Shown piece by piece: positions 54,714 to 63,416 of a stretch of DNA of 64,000 nucleotides. The position numbers and the translations under genes were made by a program. This stretch comes from Flavobacteriaceae bacterium CP2B (lineage in GTDB: Bacteria; Bacteroidota; Bacteroidia; Flavobacteriales; Flavobacteriaceae). The notes under the pieces were generated by a model. That model was not told where the DNA came from and did not search any database. It was given only the letters and a program-made list of their open reading frames with translations. The stretch is from NCBI GenBank assembly GCA_001683825.1, contig LXTR01000005.1, positions 1-64,000 on the forward strand, in the 5' to 3' direction. Numbering within the stretch: the stretch's first letter is position 1; each line of letters starts with the position of its first letter.

Positions 54714-55618
54714 GACCTGTAAATCGTAATTCCTTTGGCGGCCAGGTGGAGCAAGGTGCTGGTCACCTTCCCGGGTTGGGCTATAAACATGGGCATCCCT
54801 TTAAAATTGTATTGGTACAGGTGCTCTTTACCCATGTACTTTTTAAGGATGAACAGATTTCTTCTGCCGGACAGTTCCTTGTTAAATACCTTCAGGTCAT
54901 ACGGGACCCTTTCATTGCCAAGGACAAGCTCTACCGGGACAGTTTCGTGGCTTGGGCTTACGGGGTACGGAAAACGTTCCCCCAGCAGGTCTTCGGCCAC
55001 ATGGACATGCGTCAGGTTTCTGTAAAAATAAACCCCCAGCCCGACGATCACCGAGTTAAACTTTTCGATATTGTGAAAAGGCGTCTTCTCCCCAAAGGTA
55101 GTGTCGCACAAGTGGTGGTCGGTAAGGATTTCATCGGCTTTAGGGCCCAAAACCAGCAAGCTATGCGAAGGGTGCGAACTTCTTTTGACACCTTCCCTCC
55201 TCCGGAAACATTCGTTTAGCAATCCTACCGTCGTCGGTGACCTATTTATATCAAACTTCTTTTTCCTGAGGTAATGCATTTTGATATCCGCGTTGTTCTT
55301 CCCGAGGACGAAGCCCGGAAAAACCAAGGTAATATCCCTGGCGGCGGCATAGCTTATCAACGCGTCCAACAATTCATTCACCGTGCCCCGGAACATGGGT
55401 TTCATGTTGTTGAACGAGGTGTGGATCATCAGGACCTCCGTGTTGTCGGGGATGCGGGAATCAATCTCCTTCAGCAATTCGGAAGTCGAAAACGACCCGT
55501 TAAAAAAAATAAGGACCTTTGGGTATCTGGATTTAAAAGAGGTAATGGCTTTTTTAATCCTTCCTTTGAAGCCTGCCGGCAACAGCTTGATTAAGAAGTT
55601 TTTAAACACATCTATCAT
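54710..55618 (-). CDS. AAC(3)-fold N-acyltransferase
   Basis: A 302-residue protein of the family of aminoglycoside 3-N-acetyltransferases. Family features are MIHTSFNNM (VHSS-like), SPTTVGLLNECFRRREGVKRSSHPSHSLLVLGPKA and HNIEKFNSVIVGLGV. In polysaccharide loci such proteins acylate amino sugars, not antibiotics. Next to the ketosynthase and carrier protein it is likely to use an acyl-ACP. It begins five bases after the ketosynthase and overlaps the deacetylase by four bases. Confidence 0.87.
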   Translation of the reverse strand: MIDVFKNFLIKLLPAGFKGRIKKAITSFKSRYPKVLIFFNGSFSTSELLKEIDSRIPDNTEVLMIHTSFNNMKPMFRGTVNELLDALISYAAARDITLVFPGFVLGKNNADIKMHYLRKKKFDINRSPTTVGLLNECFRRREGVKRSSHPSHSLLVLGPKADEILTDHHLCDTTFGEKTPFHNIEKFNSVIVGLGVYFYRNLTHVHVAEDLLGERFPYPVSPSHETVPVELVLGNERVPYDLKVFNKELSGRRNLFILKKYMGKEHLYQYNFKGMPMFIAQPGKVTSTLLHLAAKGITIYRS

Positions 55619-55623
55619 CGGGA

Positions 55624-56622
55624 TTAAATTTCAACCACTACGGAGCCCCAGGAATACCCCACCCCAAAGCCGCAAAGCAAAACCTTATCCCCTTTTTGGA
55701 TAATTCCTTTATCCAGGCACCTTTTTAAGGCTATGGGGATCGTTGAAGATACGGTATTTCCTATGTCCTCAATGTCAAAATAGTATTGATCGGCTGATAG
55801 TTTAAGCCTTTTGGCAAGGAAATCGATCATGTATTTGTTGGCCTGGTGAAACAGGTAAAAATCCACCTCTCCTTTCGTCAGATTATTGGCCGCCAGGGTC
55901 TGTTCCACCACCGAAGGGATTTGTTTCCCCGCAAAGTAAAAGATTTCCGACCCATTCATGAACAGATCATTGTCTGTCCGACGGTCATTCCTTTGATCGG
56001 TCGTAACCTCACAGGCGCTGTCAAACCTGTTCCTTAGCCCGCCGTTGGGCACAATGAGGTTGTTGGCTCCTTCCCCGTCGGTCCCAAGCACAAAATTGCC
56101 CACCTGCATGGTTTGTGTATGGGAAACCAAAATGGCCGAAGCGGCGTCCCCGAAAATTATCCGGTTGCCCAAATCGCCCTCGTTGATATGCTTGGAGTAG
56201 GTTTCGGCCATGACCAGCAACACGTTTTTGGAAACCCCTGCCTCTACCAGGCCCTTGGCCAGTGATAGGCTATAGACAAAACCCGAACAGCCCTGATTAA
56301 TGTCTATGGCCCCCGCATTTTTGGAGATGCCCAATCTGTGCTGCAGGATGCAGGCCGTGGTGGGGAGATAGTAGTCCGGGCTTTGGGTACACAAAATGAC
56401 GAAATCAATGTCATCTTTGTCGTTTTCCTCGAACAGTTTCTTCGCGGCCTTTTCGGCCAAGTCCAGGGCCGTCTCGTCCGGCCCTGCAACATGCCTCCGG
56501 AAAACCCCGATCTTATTCGCCATCTTGCCTACATCCCGGTCTTTAAACTCGCTTTGGAGGTCTTCGTTGGAAACGGTTACTTCCGGTAAATAATACGCGA
56601 CATTTTTAATATATACTCCCAT
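55624..56622 (-). CDS. 3-oxoacyl-ACP synthase III-like ketosynthase
   Basis: A 332-residue FabH-type condensing enzyme. The triad is complete: C112 in DINQGCSGFVY, H259 in LFHQANKYM and N289 in IGNTVSSTIP. It differs from housekeeping FabH by its N-terminus and by its location beside its own carrier protein in a sugar locus. It may condense an acyl-CoA with malonyl-ACP to make a short 3-oxoacyl or, like some relatives, transfer acyl groups. It starts two bases after the ACP gene. Confidence 0.9.
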   Translation of the reverse strand: MGVYIKNVAYYLPEVTVSNEDLQSEFKDRDVGKMANKIGVFRRHVAGPDETALDLAEKAAKKLFEENDKDDIDFVILCTQSPDYYLPTTACILQHRLGISKNAGAIDINQGCSGFVYSLSLAKGLVEAGVSKNVLLVMAETYSKHINEGDLGNRIIFGDAASAILVSHTQTMQVGNFVLGTDGEGANNLIVPNGGLRNRFDSACEVTTDQRNDRRTDNDLFMNGSEIFYFAGKQIPSVVEQTLAANNLTKGEVDFYLFHQANKYMIDFLAKRLKLSADQYYFDIEDIGNTVSSTIPIALKRCLDKGIIQKGDKVLLCGFGVGYSWGSVVVEI

Positions 56623-56624
56623 TT

Positions 56625-56900
56625 TTAAAGCCCGTCGATATATTTAACAAGGGTTTCGGCGGTTTCAAAATTACTCATGAAATTCGCCTCTTCTTCGTTC
56701 AGGATTTTGACACTGCTATCAAATAAATCCTCATACAGCTCTTCTAAATCCACCGCCAGCGCCACAACGCCCATGCTGTCCAGGTGCTTTCGTATCCTGG
56801 TATCCATCGATGGATTCGCAAAATCTCCGATCTCCTCTTCCGCTCCCAGTTTTTTTAAACTTTCAAAAACGATTTCTCTGATTTGTTCCGTTTTGTTCAT
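56625..56900 (-). CDS. Acyl carrier protein
   Basis: A 91-residue carrier protein. Ser42 in the LDSMG motif takes the phosphopantetheine arm. It is acidic and helical, slightly longer than fatty-acid AcpP and distinct in sequence, hence dedicated to this locus. It opens a tight run of ACP, ketosynthase, acyltransferase, deacetylase and glycosyltransferase. Confidence 0.9.
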   Translation of the reverse strand: MNKTEQIREIVFESLKKLGAEEEIGDFANPSMDTRIRKHLDSMGVVALAVDLEELYEDLFDSSVKILNEEEANFMSNFETAETLVKYIDGL

Positions 56901-57011
56901 ACTCTTTTCTTTGATAAACGTCTATATTCATTAATGTAGTATCCCTCCTTTCACTTGGGGTAAACCCATCCTGCCTACCGCAGGACATTGTTAAAAAACC
57001 GCAAGGTATAT

Positions 57012-58202
57012 TTATGGTGATTCGCCTTCCGGCTCCGGTTGATACAGCAACAATGTTATAAAAAATGTATAAAAGGTGATTCCCTTGTGTACATCCAAAA
57101 TAGATTCGGTCAGACTCACCCCGGCAATTACCAATACAAAAGTAGCCAATAGAATGTTCTTGTGCCTATAGGCCATGTAAAGGGGGTATAAAAAAATCAC
57201 CGTCAAACAGATCCCGCCCCCTACAATCCCGTTCCTGATGAGGTTATCCAGATATTGGTTGTGCGGGTTATACCGGTACTTATACCCCATGGTAAACTTC
57301 ATCTGCTCATATTCGGCCACCAATTCATCCAATAAATCCCCGGTTCCGGTCCCAAAGATGAAATTCCTGCCAAGGACCCTGGTCGATGCTTCAAGTTTCG
57401 CAAATCGCGAGGAAATACTCCTGTAATTATCCTCGTCAAACCCGATCTGGTCCAACTCCCTTATTTGGTTGAACTTTTGCTTAATGGAAGGTACAAACAA
57501 TAAGGTAAGAACCGTCACAATGCCGGCAAAAAGAAGCATGAACCCCTTTTTCTTCCTTGATTTCACAATGAGTAGCAGGGTCCCAACAAGCGAGGCCACG
57601 GCCAGGAGGAAAACAATCCTGGAAGAGGCGAGGACCGAAGCCAGGATAAAGAGGGACGCCATTGCCAGGTACAATTTTGACCCGGTATTTTTGTAGGTGT
57701 AAATGCAAACCCAGTAGGCTACCAGGTTATACATCCCCAGGTAGGTTGAATGGAAAATATCAGTGGTAACCACCATATAAAATCGTTCCCCGAAGTTGAA
57801 ATAATAGACAAACAGGTAGATCAAATAGGAATCCGTGACCAACAGGCCCGCCAGAAACACCCGCAGCAATACTTTCTTGTTCACCCAGTGGCCCAGGCCG
57901 TAGAAAATGAGTGGAAAAGCCAGGAAACTGGCGTTTCTTGTAACAAAATCGAACCCGGTGGCCCCATTGGTGGTATTGATCATGCCCAGGAGGTATACAA
58001 AAAACGGGAGGCTTATCAGGAACAACTTCCTGTGGGGATTCCGTTCTTTGTCCCGGCCGTATAGCATGGCTGCCATGGCCAATACGCTCAGTGAAACAAT
58101 GGCGATACTACTGTAATTTAATTTCACCGGCAAGACTGTAAAAAGGACAAACAGCCCTAATAAAACATTAGTCAGCCGGGGCAGTAATCCGATTATATTC
58201 AT
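57012..58202 (-). CDS. O-antigen ligase/polymerase-type membrane protein 2
   Basis: A 396-residue protein with about 11 helices and the Wzy_C-type loop (GTGTGDLLDELV, KYRYNPHNQYLDNLIRNGIVGG), with the conserved PHNQYLD. The start at 58202 (MNIIGLLPRLTN) was chosen as the one next to the first helix. The longer start overlaps the previous gene by more than 90 bases. With this start it still overlaps it by 35 bases. Confidence 0.82.
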   Translation of the reverse strand: MNIIGLLPRLTNVLLGLFVLFTVLPVKLNYSSIAIVSLSVLAMAAMLYGRDKERNPHRKLFLISLPFFVYLLGMINTTNGATGFDFVTRNASFLAFPLIFYGLGHWVNKKVLLRVFLAGLLVTDSYLIYLFVYYFNFGERFYMVVTTDIFHSTYLGMYNLVAYWVCIYTYKNTGSKLYLAMASLFILASVLASSRIVFLLAVASLVGTLLLIVKSRKKKGFMLLFAGIVTVLTLLFVPSIKQKFNQIRELDQIGFDEDNYRSISSRFAKLEASTRVLGRNFIFGTGTGDLLDELVAEYEQMKFTMGYKYRYNPHNQYLDNLIRNGIVGGGICLTVIFLYPLYMAYRHKNILLATFVLVIAGVSLTESILDVHKGITFYTFFITLLLYQPEPEGESP

Positions 58203-59286
58203 AGGCGATGAGTAATATAAAGGCAATATTGTACGGGAAATTAACGATAACATTTCCAAAAAACATCGGTATCGCGATCAATATGAGAATGTTGAAGTTC
58301 CTGTGGGTGATCGAGTAGATCTTCTTAAAAAAGCCAAGGAAAAGCAACAACCCCAAAAAGCCGAATTCTACCAATACCTTGATAAAATCGTTATGGGGGT
58401 CCCGCTTCATAAAAGTATAGGGCATGTTGCCTTCTGTAAGCGAATCAACTCCTATGCCGAACACCAGCTTGTGGAAGGGTTCCATAAGAAATGTGAAGAG
58501 GATTTTGGTCCAATAGATGATCCGCCATATAAGGGACCCGTACCCCCCGCCCCTGAAGTCCCTTACCCGGTCTTCCAGAAAATCCCAGTTTAAATAGTCG
58601 AGAGACGCTATCTGGCTGGATACCTTCTCAGAAAATTTGAAGGCCAGTAGTGCAATGACCAAAAAAGAACCAAAGAGCATCAGTTTCTTGTTCAGGGAAA
58701 TCCGTTTGGAAACAATCATGTTGTACCCCAAAAGGCACAAGACCACCAGGATCCCCCCTGAAGACTTTGTAAGCAATAGCGAGATGACCAGGCAAAACAG
58801 GGCCACCAACCTGAACCATTTGTCAAAAGGCCTGTGAAAAATTAAAAAGTACATGCAAATCGCCAAAACATAGGCCAGGTGGTTGGCATGACTGAAAATA
58901 TTCTGATACCTGTCGATCGCGATTACCTGGTAGACCCCCAGGGGGAGTGTCAGCACCAGGTATAGGATCAAAAGCCTGAATACCAGGCCGATACTCCTGT
59001 TGTCGAAAGAAAAGACCAATGCCGCAAAGAGAAAATAGGTGACATAGCGCGCGATCCCCTTTAAGGAAAAGAACTTTATTTCAAACCCGAGCAGCGATTG
59101 GATCACAAAAAAAGACACCACCGCCACCACGACGGAGAGGTACAATTTAAGTACGGGGTTTAACCTGAGGGTGGCGTCCTTTCTGTAGGACAAATGATAA
59201 ATGGAAAGCAGGGGTATGACAAAGTACAGGGCCTGGTGAAAAAAGGCGGAAACAAGGATACAAAGAAGTAATACAATAACACTCAC
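58168..59286 (-). CDS. O-antigen ligase/polymerase-type membrane protein 3
   Basis: A 372-residue protein with about ten helices and a loop with FGIGVDSLTEGNMPYTFMKRDPHNDFIKVLVEFGFLGL, the Wzy_C signature with PHNDFI. It lies in tandem with protein 2 and after the GT2 gene. One of the three such proteins is probably the polymerase and another the ligase. Which one is not decidable from sequence. Confidence 0.82.
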   Translation of the reverse strand: MSVIVLLLCILVSAFFHQALYFVIPLLSIYHLSYRKDATLRLNPVLKLYLSVVVAVVSFFVIQSLLGFEIKFFSLKGIARYVTYFLFAALVFSFDNRSIGLVFRLLILYLVLTLPLGVYQVIAIDRYQNIFSHANHLAYVLAICMYFLIFHRPFDKWFRLVALFCLVISLLLTKSSGGILVVLCLLGYNMIVSKRISLNKKLMLFGSFLVIALLAFKFSEKVSSQIASLDYLNWDFLEDRVRDFRGGGYGSLIWRIIYWTKILFTFLMEPFHKLVFGIGVDSLTEGNMPYTFMKRDPHNDFIKVLVEFGFLGLLLFLGFFKKIYSITHRNFNILILIAIPMFFGNVIVNFPYNIAFILLIAYEYNRITAPAD

Positions 59287-60149
59287 TATTCAAACTTGTG
59301 TGTTAACTTATTCAGCAAATACCACCTGAAATAATTCCTTACCTCACGGTTGCCTATCCTCGGTTTCCTCTGGATCATGCTTTGGAAGTATCCGAGGAAA
59401 AAATCATATCCGGTTTTGAACCTGCCCTTGATGACCGCATAGTAAAAAAACTTGAGTGCCATATAGAATAGGGTATGTCCCCTGAAATACGCATGATACC
59501 CCTTACTTCGCGAATTGGTAAGTTTCGTGTCGATTTCCCTGGAGGTGACAATGGCCGTTTTCAATGTTTTTGTTTTCCACCCCTTCAAATGCGCCAGGGC
59601 CACAGACACGGTATCCGCGGTATACACCACAGGGTAGCCGGCTTCCTCCAGGCATTTCCTTTTCCATAGCCTGCTATTGCCCCTGACGAAGTCTTTGTCC
59701 GCGATATGGGGGACCCCCTCTGCCGTATAGGTAAGGCCACTGGCAATCCCGATCTCGGGATTGGCGTTCAGGAAAGCCGTCAACTTCCCGTAGTACTCCT
59801 TTTCGGGGAAGACGTCACAATCCAATATCCCTACAAAATCGAGTGCCTCATAGAGCCCCAGGGTTTTTATATACTGCATGCCTTCATTGATGATGGTGGC
59901 ATATTTTTTCCCTACCCGATAAGACGTATCCTCAAAATTAATATGCAGCACCTTAAAATGCCCGACATTTTTGACCGATGTAATGGCCTCCAGGTATTCC
60001 CTGCTCCCGTCAATACTGTCATTTTCCACAATGACCAAACACGTTATCGGGATGCTTTGATGCCCTATGGCATCGAGAAACTTCTGGATATTGTCTATTT
60101 CATCCTTTAAAGGCGTGATAAGGGCTATGGCGTTCTGGTGCTTAGTCAT
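59286..60149 (-). CDS. Glycosyltransferase family 2
   Basis: A 287-residue GT-A enzyme. The N-terminal IALITPLKDEIDNIQKFLDAI and the metal-binding LDCDVFPEKEYYGKL (DxD) are clear. C-terminal helices (about 215-260) may touch the membrane. It adds one sugar to the lipid-linked unit. It overlaps the lipoprotein gene by eight bases and the ligase-type gene by one. Confidence 0.88.
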   Translation of the reverse strand: MTKHQNAIALITPLKDEIDNIQKFLDAIGHQSIPITCLVIVENDSIDGSREYLEAITSVKNVGHFKVLHINFEDTSYRVGKKYATIINEGMQYIKTLGLYEALDFVGILDCDVFPEKEYYGKLTAFLNANPEIGIASGLTYTAEGVPHIADKDFVRGNSRLWKRKCLEEAGYPVVYTADTVSVALAHLKGWKTKTLKTAIVTSREIDTKLTNSRSKGYHAYFRGHTLFYMALKFFYYAVIKGRFKTGYDFFLGYFQSMIQRKPRIGNREVRNYFRWYLLNKLTHKFE

Positions 60150-60630
60150 TGTAGGTATACAGGTTATTTACGGTTAAAACATTGCCTTGTACATGTTTTT
60201 CCCCATCGCCGACCCGGTAAAGGTAAACGGTAAATTCTTGAATCTTATCTTCTTTGACGTGGATGTCCTTTACGAGGTACCGGGTGTTTTTCACCTCTGT
60301 TATCACGGGTTTAAAATCCCATTCCTCCACCCGCTTTTTATTGCCCTTCCCACGGATAACGGCTCTGACGCCCAGCACATACCCCGCCAGGTCCCCGGCC
60401 GTTACATCCTCCTGCAACTTAAATACAAGCGTCTTCTTATTTTCTTTTTTGTCCCGGATGACCCCAATCTCCTCAATGACAATCTCCTCATTGAAAGAGA
60501 AATCCACTTGTTTCCTGTTGCTTAAAATGTCGAGTCCCCGCTCCAAATAAAGGGCGGTCTTGGATTTTAACTCACAGGAGAAACAGGATAGCGCAATGAT
60601 AATTAATATCGCCCGATAAATCTTGAACAT
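60142..60630 (-). CDS. Small lipoprotein of unknown function
   Basis: A 162-residue lipoprotein (lipobox LSCFSC followed by ELKSK). The body is beta-rich and lysine-rich and I do not recognise it. Set between a sulfotransferase and a GT2 gene, it could help export or anchor the glycan, but nothing in the sequence shows this. Confidence 0.72.
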   Translation of the reverse strand: MFKIYRAILIIIALSCFSCELKSKTALYLERGLDILSNRKQVDFSFNEEIVIEEIGVIRDKKENKKTLVFKLQEDVTAGDLAGYVLGVRAVIRGKGNKKRVEEWDFKPVITEVKNTRYLVKDIHVKEDKIQEFTVYLYRVGDGEKHVQGNVLTVNNLYTYND

Positions 60631-60640
60631 CTGCAGGAAT

Positions 60641-61573
60641 CTAGGGTTTGGTTTTTTCTCTTTGGCCTTTTTTGACCTTGTTGATCAAATAATAATACAT
60701 TTCCCTGATCAAGGCGCTGAGTTGTGCCTTTACCCCAATCTTATAGGTGTTTGATTGTAAACATGCATACCCGAAAGCGTTCATGATGGTGCCGCATCTG
60801 GCTTCGATCAGGGCCTGGTCCTGTCCGGAGATGTTCTTTTTCCATTTGTCTATTCCCTCCCTGCTGGGTTCTTTGCCGACCAGGCGATGTTGGGAAGCCG
60901 TATATTTGGGGAGGACAAAGCCCTGCCCCTTCAGGATTTCATCGTGGTATTCCAACCCGGCAAAGGCACAGATATCCTTCGCAAATTTGGAGGGATCGCT
61001 CACCATATCTTCATACCTGATTAAGAATATCCTCTCTGGGTACAGATTTTTGACCGAGTAATACAGGGCGGCATACTCAATCCAAATGTCAGAAAGTTTC
61101 ATAGCCGTATTGGCCCCCCAATCCAGGTTTTTAACGGAGGCGTAAACCGCCCTGGGATCCCTCATCACGAAAAGGAACCTGGCTTTTGGAAACATTTCGT
61201 CCAGGATCCTGAAGTGCTTTATATTGCTCGGCGTATGGTCTATCCTGGCAAAGTCTGCCCCGGCGCCTTTGGCATGTTGCTCGGCATAGCGGCTGACCGT
61301 CTGTTCAATGACTTCCTTAAAATTCACCCGCCCCTGGTTATCGGCATCCAGGCGGAGGTCGTTTGCCCGGATGCCCCATTGTTTAAACCGGTAGTTTGTC
61401 TGCAAGAACTCCAGGTATGCCTTCTTGTCCACGGAAAACGATGGGTGCCTGAAATAAAAGTCGAAGAAAAAGTCGGACTCCGGCGTAGCCACGGCATCCG
61501 GACAGCTTCCCAGGATACTGGCAACCATGGTGGTACCGCTTCGCGGAGTGCCTGTTATGAATAAGTGTCTCAT
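60641..61573 (-). CDS. Sulfotransferase
   Basis: A 310-residue PAPS-dependent sulfotransferase. The 5'-phosphosulfate loop is TGTPRSGTTMVASILG (7-22) and the 3'-phosphate site is RDPRAVYAS. It would add sulfate to a sugar of the locus. It leads the leftward run after a 520-base gap. Sulfated glycans are common in marine bacteria, so this fits a marine origin. Confidence 0.88.
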   Translation of the reverse strand: MRHLFITGTPRSGTTMVASILGSCPDAVATPESDFFFDFYFRHPSFSVDKKAYLEFLQTNYRFKQWGIRANDLRLDADNQGRVNFKEVIEQTVSRYAEQHAKGAGADFARIDHTPSNIKHFRILDEMFPKARFLFVMRDPRAVYASVKNLDWGANTAMKLSDIWIEYAALYYSVKNLYPERIFLIRYEDMVSDPSKFAKDICAFAGLEYHDEILKGQGFVLPKYTASQHRLVGKEPSREGIDKWKKNISGQDQALIEARCGTIMNAFGYACLQSNTYKIGVKAQLSALIREMYYYLINKVKKGQREKTKP

Positions 61574-62097
61574 CTTTTGCTATCGCGTATTGTGGCAGCA
61601 CCCCGCGCCTTAAAAATGGCCGTGGCACGCCTGGTTTGCCCAAAGGACGCCACCATGTCAGATGGCAAGGGACAAGGGGAGGCAGGCAGCTTTTCTGATG
61701 CCGCTGCCTCCCTGCCAAGGGGCGGCCGGGTTTCAACCTCAGCTATGATCCTGTGGCAAAACTAACCTGAATATCGTATTGTTGGTCCATTTAATTACGT
61801 TATTCCTCTTTTGTTGGGGCTATTCAGCAGTCCTTCATCCCTGATTCGCCATCCGGAACAGCTACCCCCGGGGCAGCCCATTATACCACGCTAAAATACA
61901 AGCACCGGGGAATCCTGGCAAACCGCATGCCCCACTGGGTAAAACAAGGGTATGCAAGGCATAACACCCGGGATACGGCCAGGCCCCTTTCTATCGGGCA
62001 CCATTTCCCGGTATCCTGTAACCTCAGCATACGGTGCTGTGTCCCCTGTATCCGGTGGCTGTTGCATCCTCCATGCGCCTATTGGGTACGCCTGGCC
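61574..62097. other. Gene-free interval within the polysaccharide locus
   Basis: About 520 bases between the flippase stop and the sulfotransferase start. No convincing small gene, hairpin terminator or promoter was found. Because the rest of the locus is tightly packed, this may be the scar of a lost gene. Confidence 0.5.
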
Positions 62098-63411
62098 CTA
62101 TTTAAAATCGTAATAAGACACAATGTTCAATTTGCGTTTTAAATAGACCGCCCCCAACACATTCCAGGTGGCCATGCTCACCACCGTGGCCGCTGCTGCC
62201 CCAAGGGAACCATACAGGGGCGTCAGGCTAAAATTCAGGAGTATATTCAGGAACAGGGCCACGAGCACTATGTTCTGGTAGATTAATTGCTTTCCTGTCA
62301 TCTGCAGGATCAGCCCCACAGATCCCGATACGGAATTCAATACCTGCCCGGCACAGAGTACAAAGAGGATGGTCGTTCCGCTTTTAAATTCTTCCCCGAA
62401 AAGTGCGAGGAGCCACTCGTGTGCGACAATGATAAGTACCACGATGAGCAGGGTGGAAAAGAAATTGATCCTGGTACTAAACCGAATGGTCTTTTGGAAG
62501 GTATCCATGTCGCCCTCGCTATAACTCCTGGCGACCTTGGGCGCCAGGATGGAATTGATTGCTTGCAGGGTAAAGGTTGTAAAGGTCGCGATCTTAAGGG
62601 CCACATTGTAGATGCCGATATTGGTTTCCGTCTCATAGATCCCCAGGACAAAGGTGTCCAACCACCCCAAAAGGACTAAAACCGTGGAGGACAGCATCAT
62701 CGGGATGGCTTCTTTGACAAATGACCAGGAACTCACATTGGTGGACAGGGAAAGGGGCCCATGCACCCGTACAGAAGCGATAAATGCCACTATGGCAAGG
62801 ACAACCACCCCGTAGAAATGGGCTTTGATGGCGTTCAGCGGATCATCGGTCCATTCGGCCAGCAGCAGTATAAAAAGCAGTGAAAAGAAAAAGCGCCCGG
62901 GGTTATTCAGGATAGCGAACCAGTGGTTTTGACCCCGGGCCCGCAGGTATCCGGCACAGATCAGGGAAACCGACCAAAAAGGGATCGTATAGGCTATCCA
63001 GTGTATATAGGGCTGCAGGGCTGGCTTGTTGAAAATCCCGGTGGCGATGGCCCCGCCGGTGAGGTACAATACGACCCCCAACAAACCGGAAATCACAAGC
63101 GACTTCAGAAGAATCCGGTAAAACAACCCGATGTTTGCCTGTTGCCGGACGTCTGAATAAAATTTGACCAGGTTGATATCCAGCCCAAACCGCCCTAACA
63201 TCCCCACGATGACGAAGAGTGAAAATGCCAGAGAAACAAGGCCGTATACCGGGGCTCCGTACACCCGGGTAATAAAAAGCGTAAACAGGTAGCCCACGAT
63301 CAGCCCAAGCGATCGTATAGACATAAAGGAAAACCCCTTTACCAGGATCTCCTTGTTATCGGCATCCTGTAAAACTTTGCGTAAGGCCTTCTTTATCCCG
63401 GTTAATGCCAC
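62098..63411 (-). CDS. Oligosaccharide flippase (Wzx-like)
   Basis: A 437-residue protein with about 12-14 membrane helices of the polysaccharide biosynthesis (RfbX/Wzx) type, which flips the lipid-linked repeat unit to the periplasm. SIRSLGLIVGYLFTLFITRVYGAPVYGLVSLAFSLF is the usual N-terminal region. The start GTG at 63411 was chosen because the ATG at 63444 lies within the upstream dehydrogenase gene and adds a residue run unlike the family. The ATG at 63444 remains possible. Confidence 0.87.
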   Translation of the reverse strand: MALTGIKKALRKVLQDADNKEILVKGFSFMSIRSLGLIVGYLFTLFITRVYGAPVYGLVSLAFSLFVIVGMLGRFGLDINLVKFYSDVRQQANIGLFYRILLKSLVISGLLGVVLYLTGGAIATGIFNKPALQPYIHWIAYTIPFWSVSLICAGYLRARGQNHWFAILNNPGRFFFSLLFILLLAEWTDDPLNAIKAHFYGVVVLAIVAFIASVRVHGPLSLSTNVSSWSFVKEAIPMMLSSTVLVLLGWLDTFVLGIYETETNIGIYNVALKIATFTTFTLQAINSILAPKVARSYSEGDMDTFQKTIRFSTRINFFSTLLIVVLIIVAHEWLLALFGEEFKSGTTILFVLCAGQVLNSVSGSVGLILQMTGKQLIYQNIVLVALFLNILLNFSLTPLYGSLGAAAATVVSMATWNVLGAVYLKRKLNIVSYYDFK

Positions 63412-63416
63412 GATCC

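Noticed and set aside
54710-55618. Aminoglycoside resistance enzyme
   Set aside because: It belongs to the AAC(3) fold, but it lies inside a glycan operon beside ACP and ketosynthase genes, so amino sugar acylation is far more likely.
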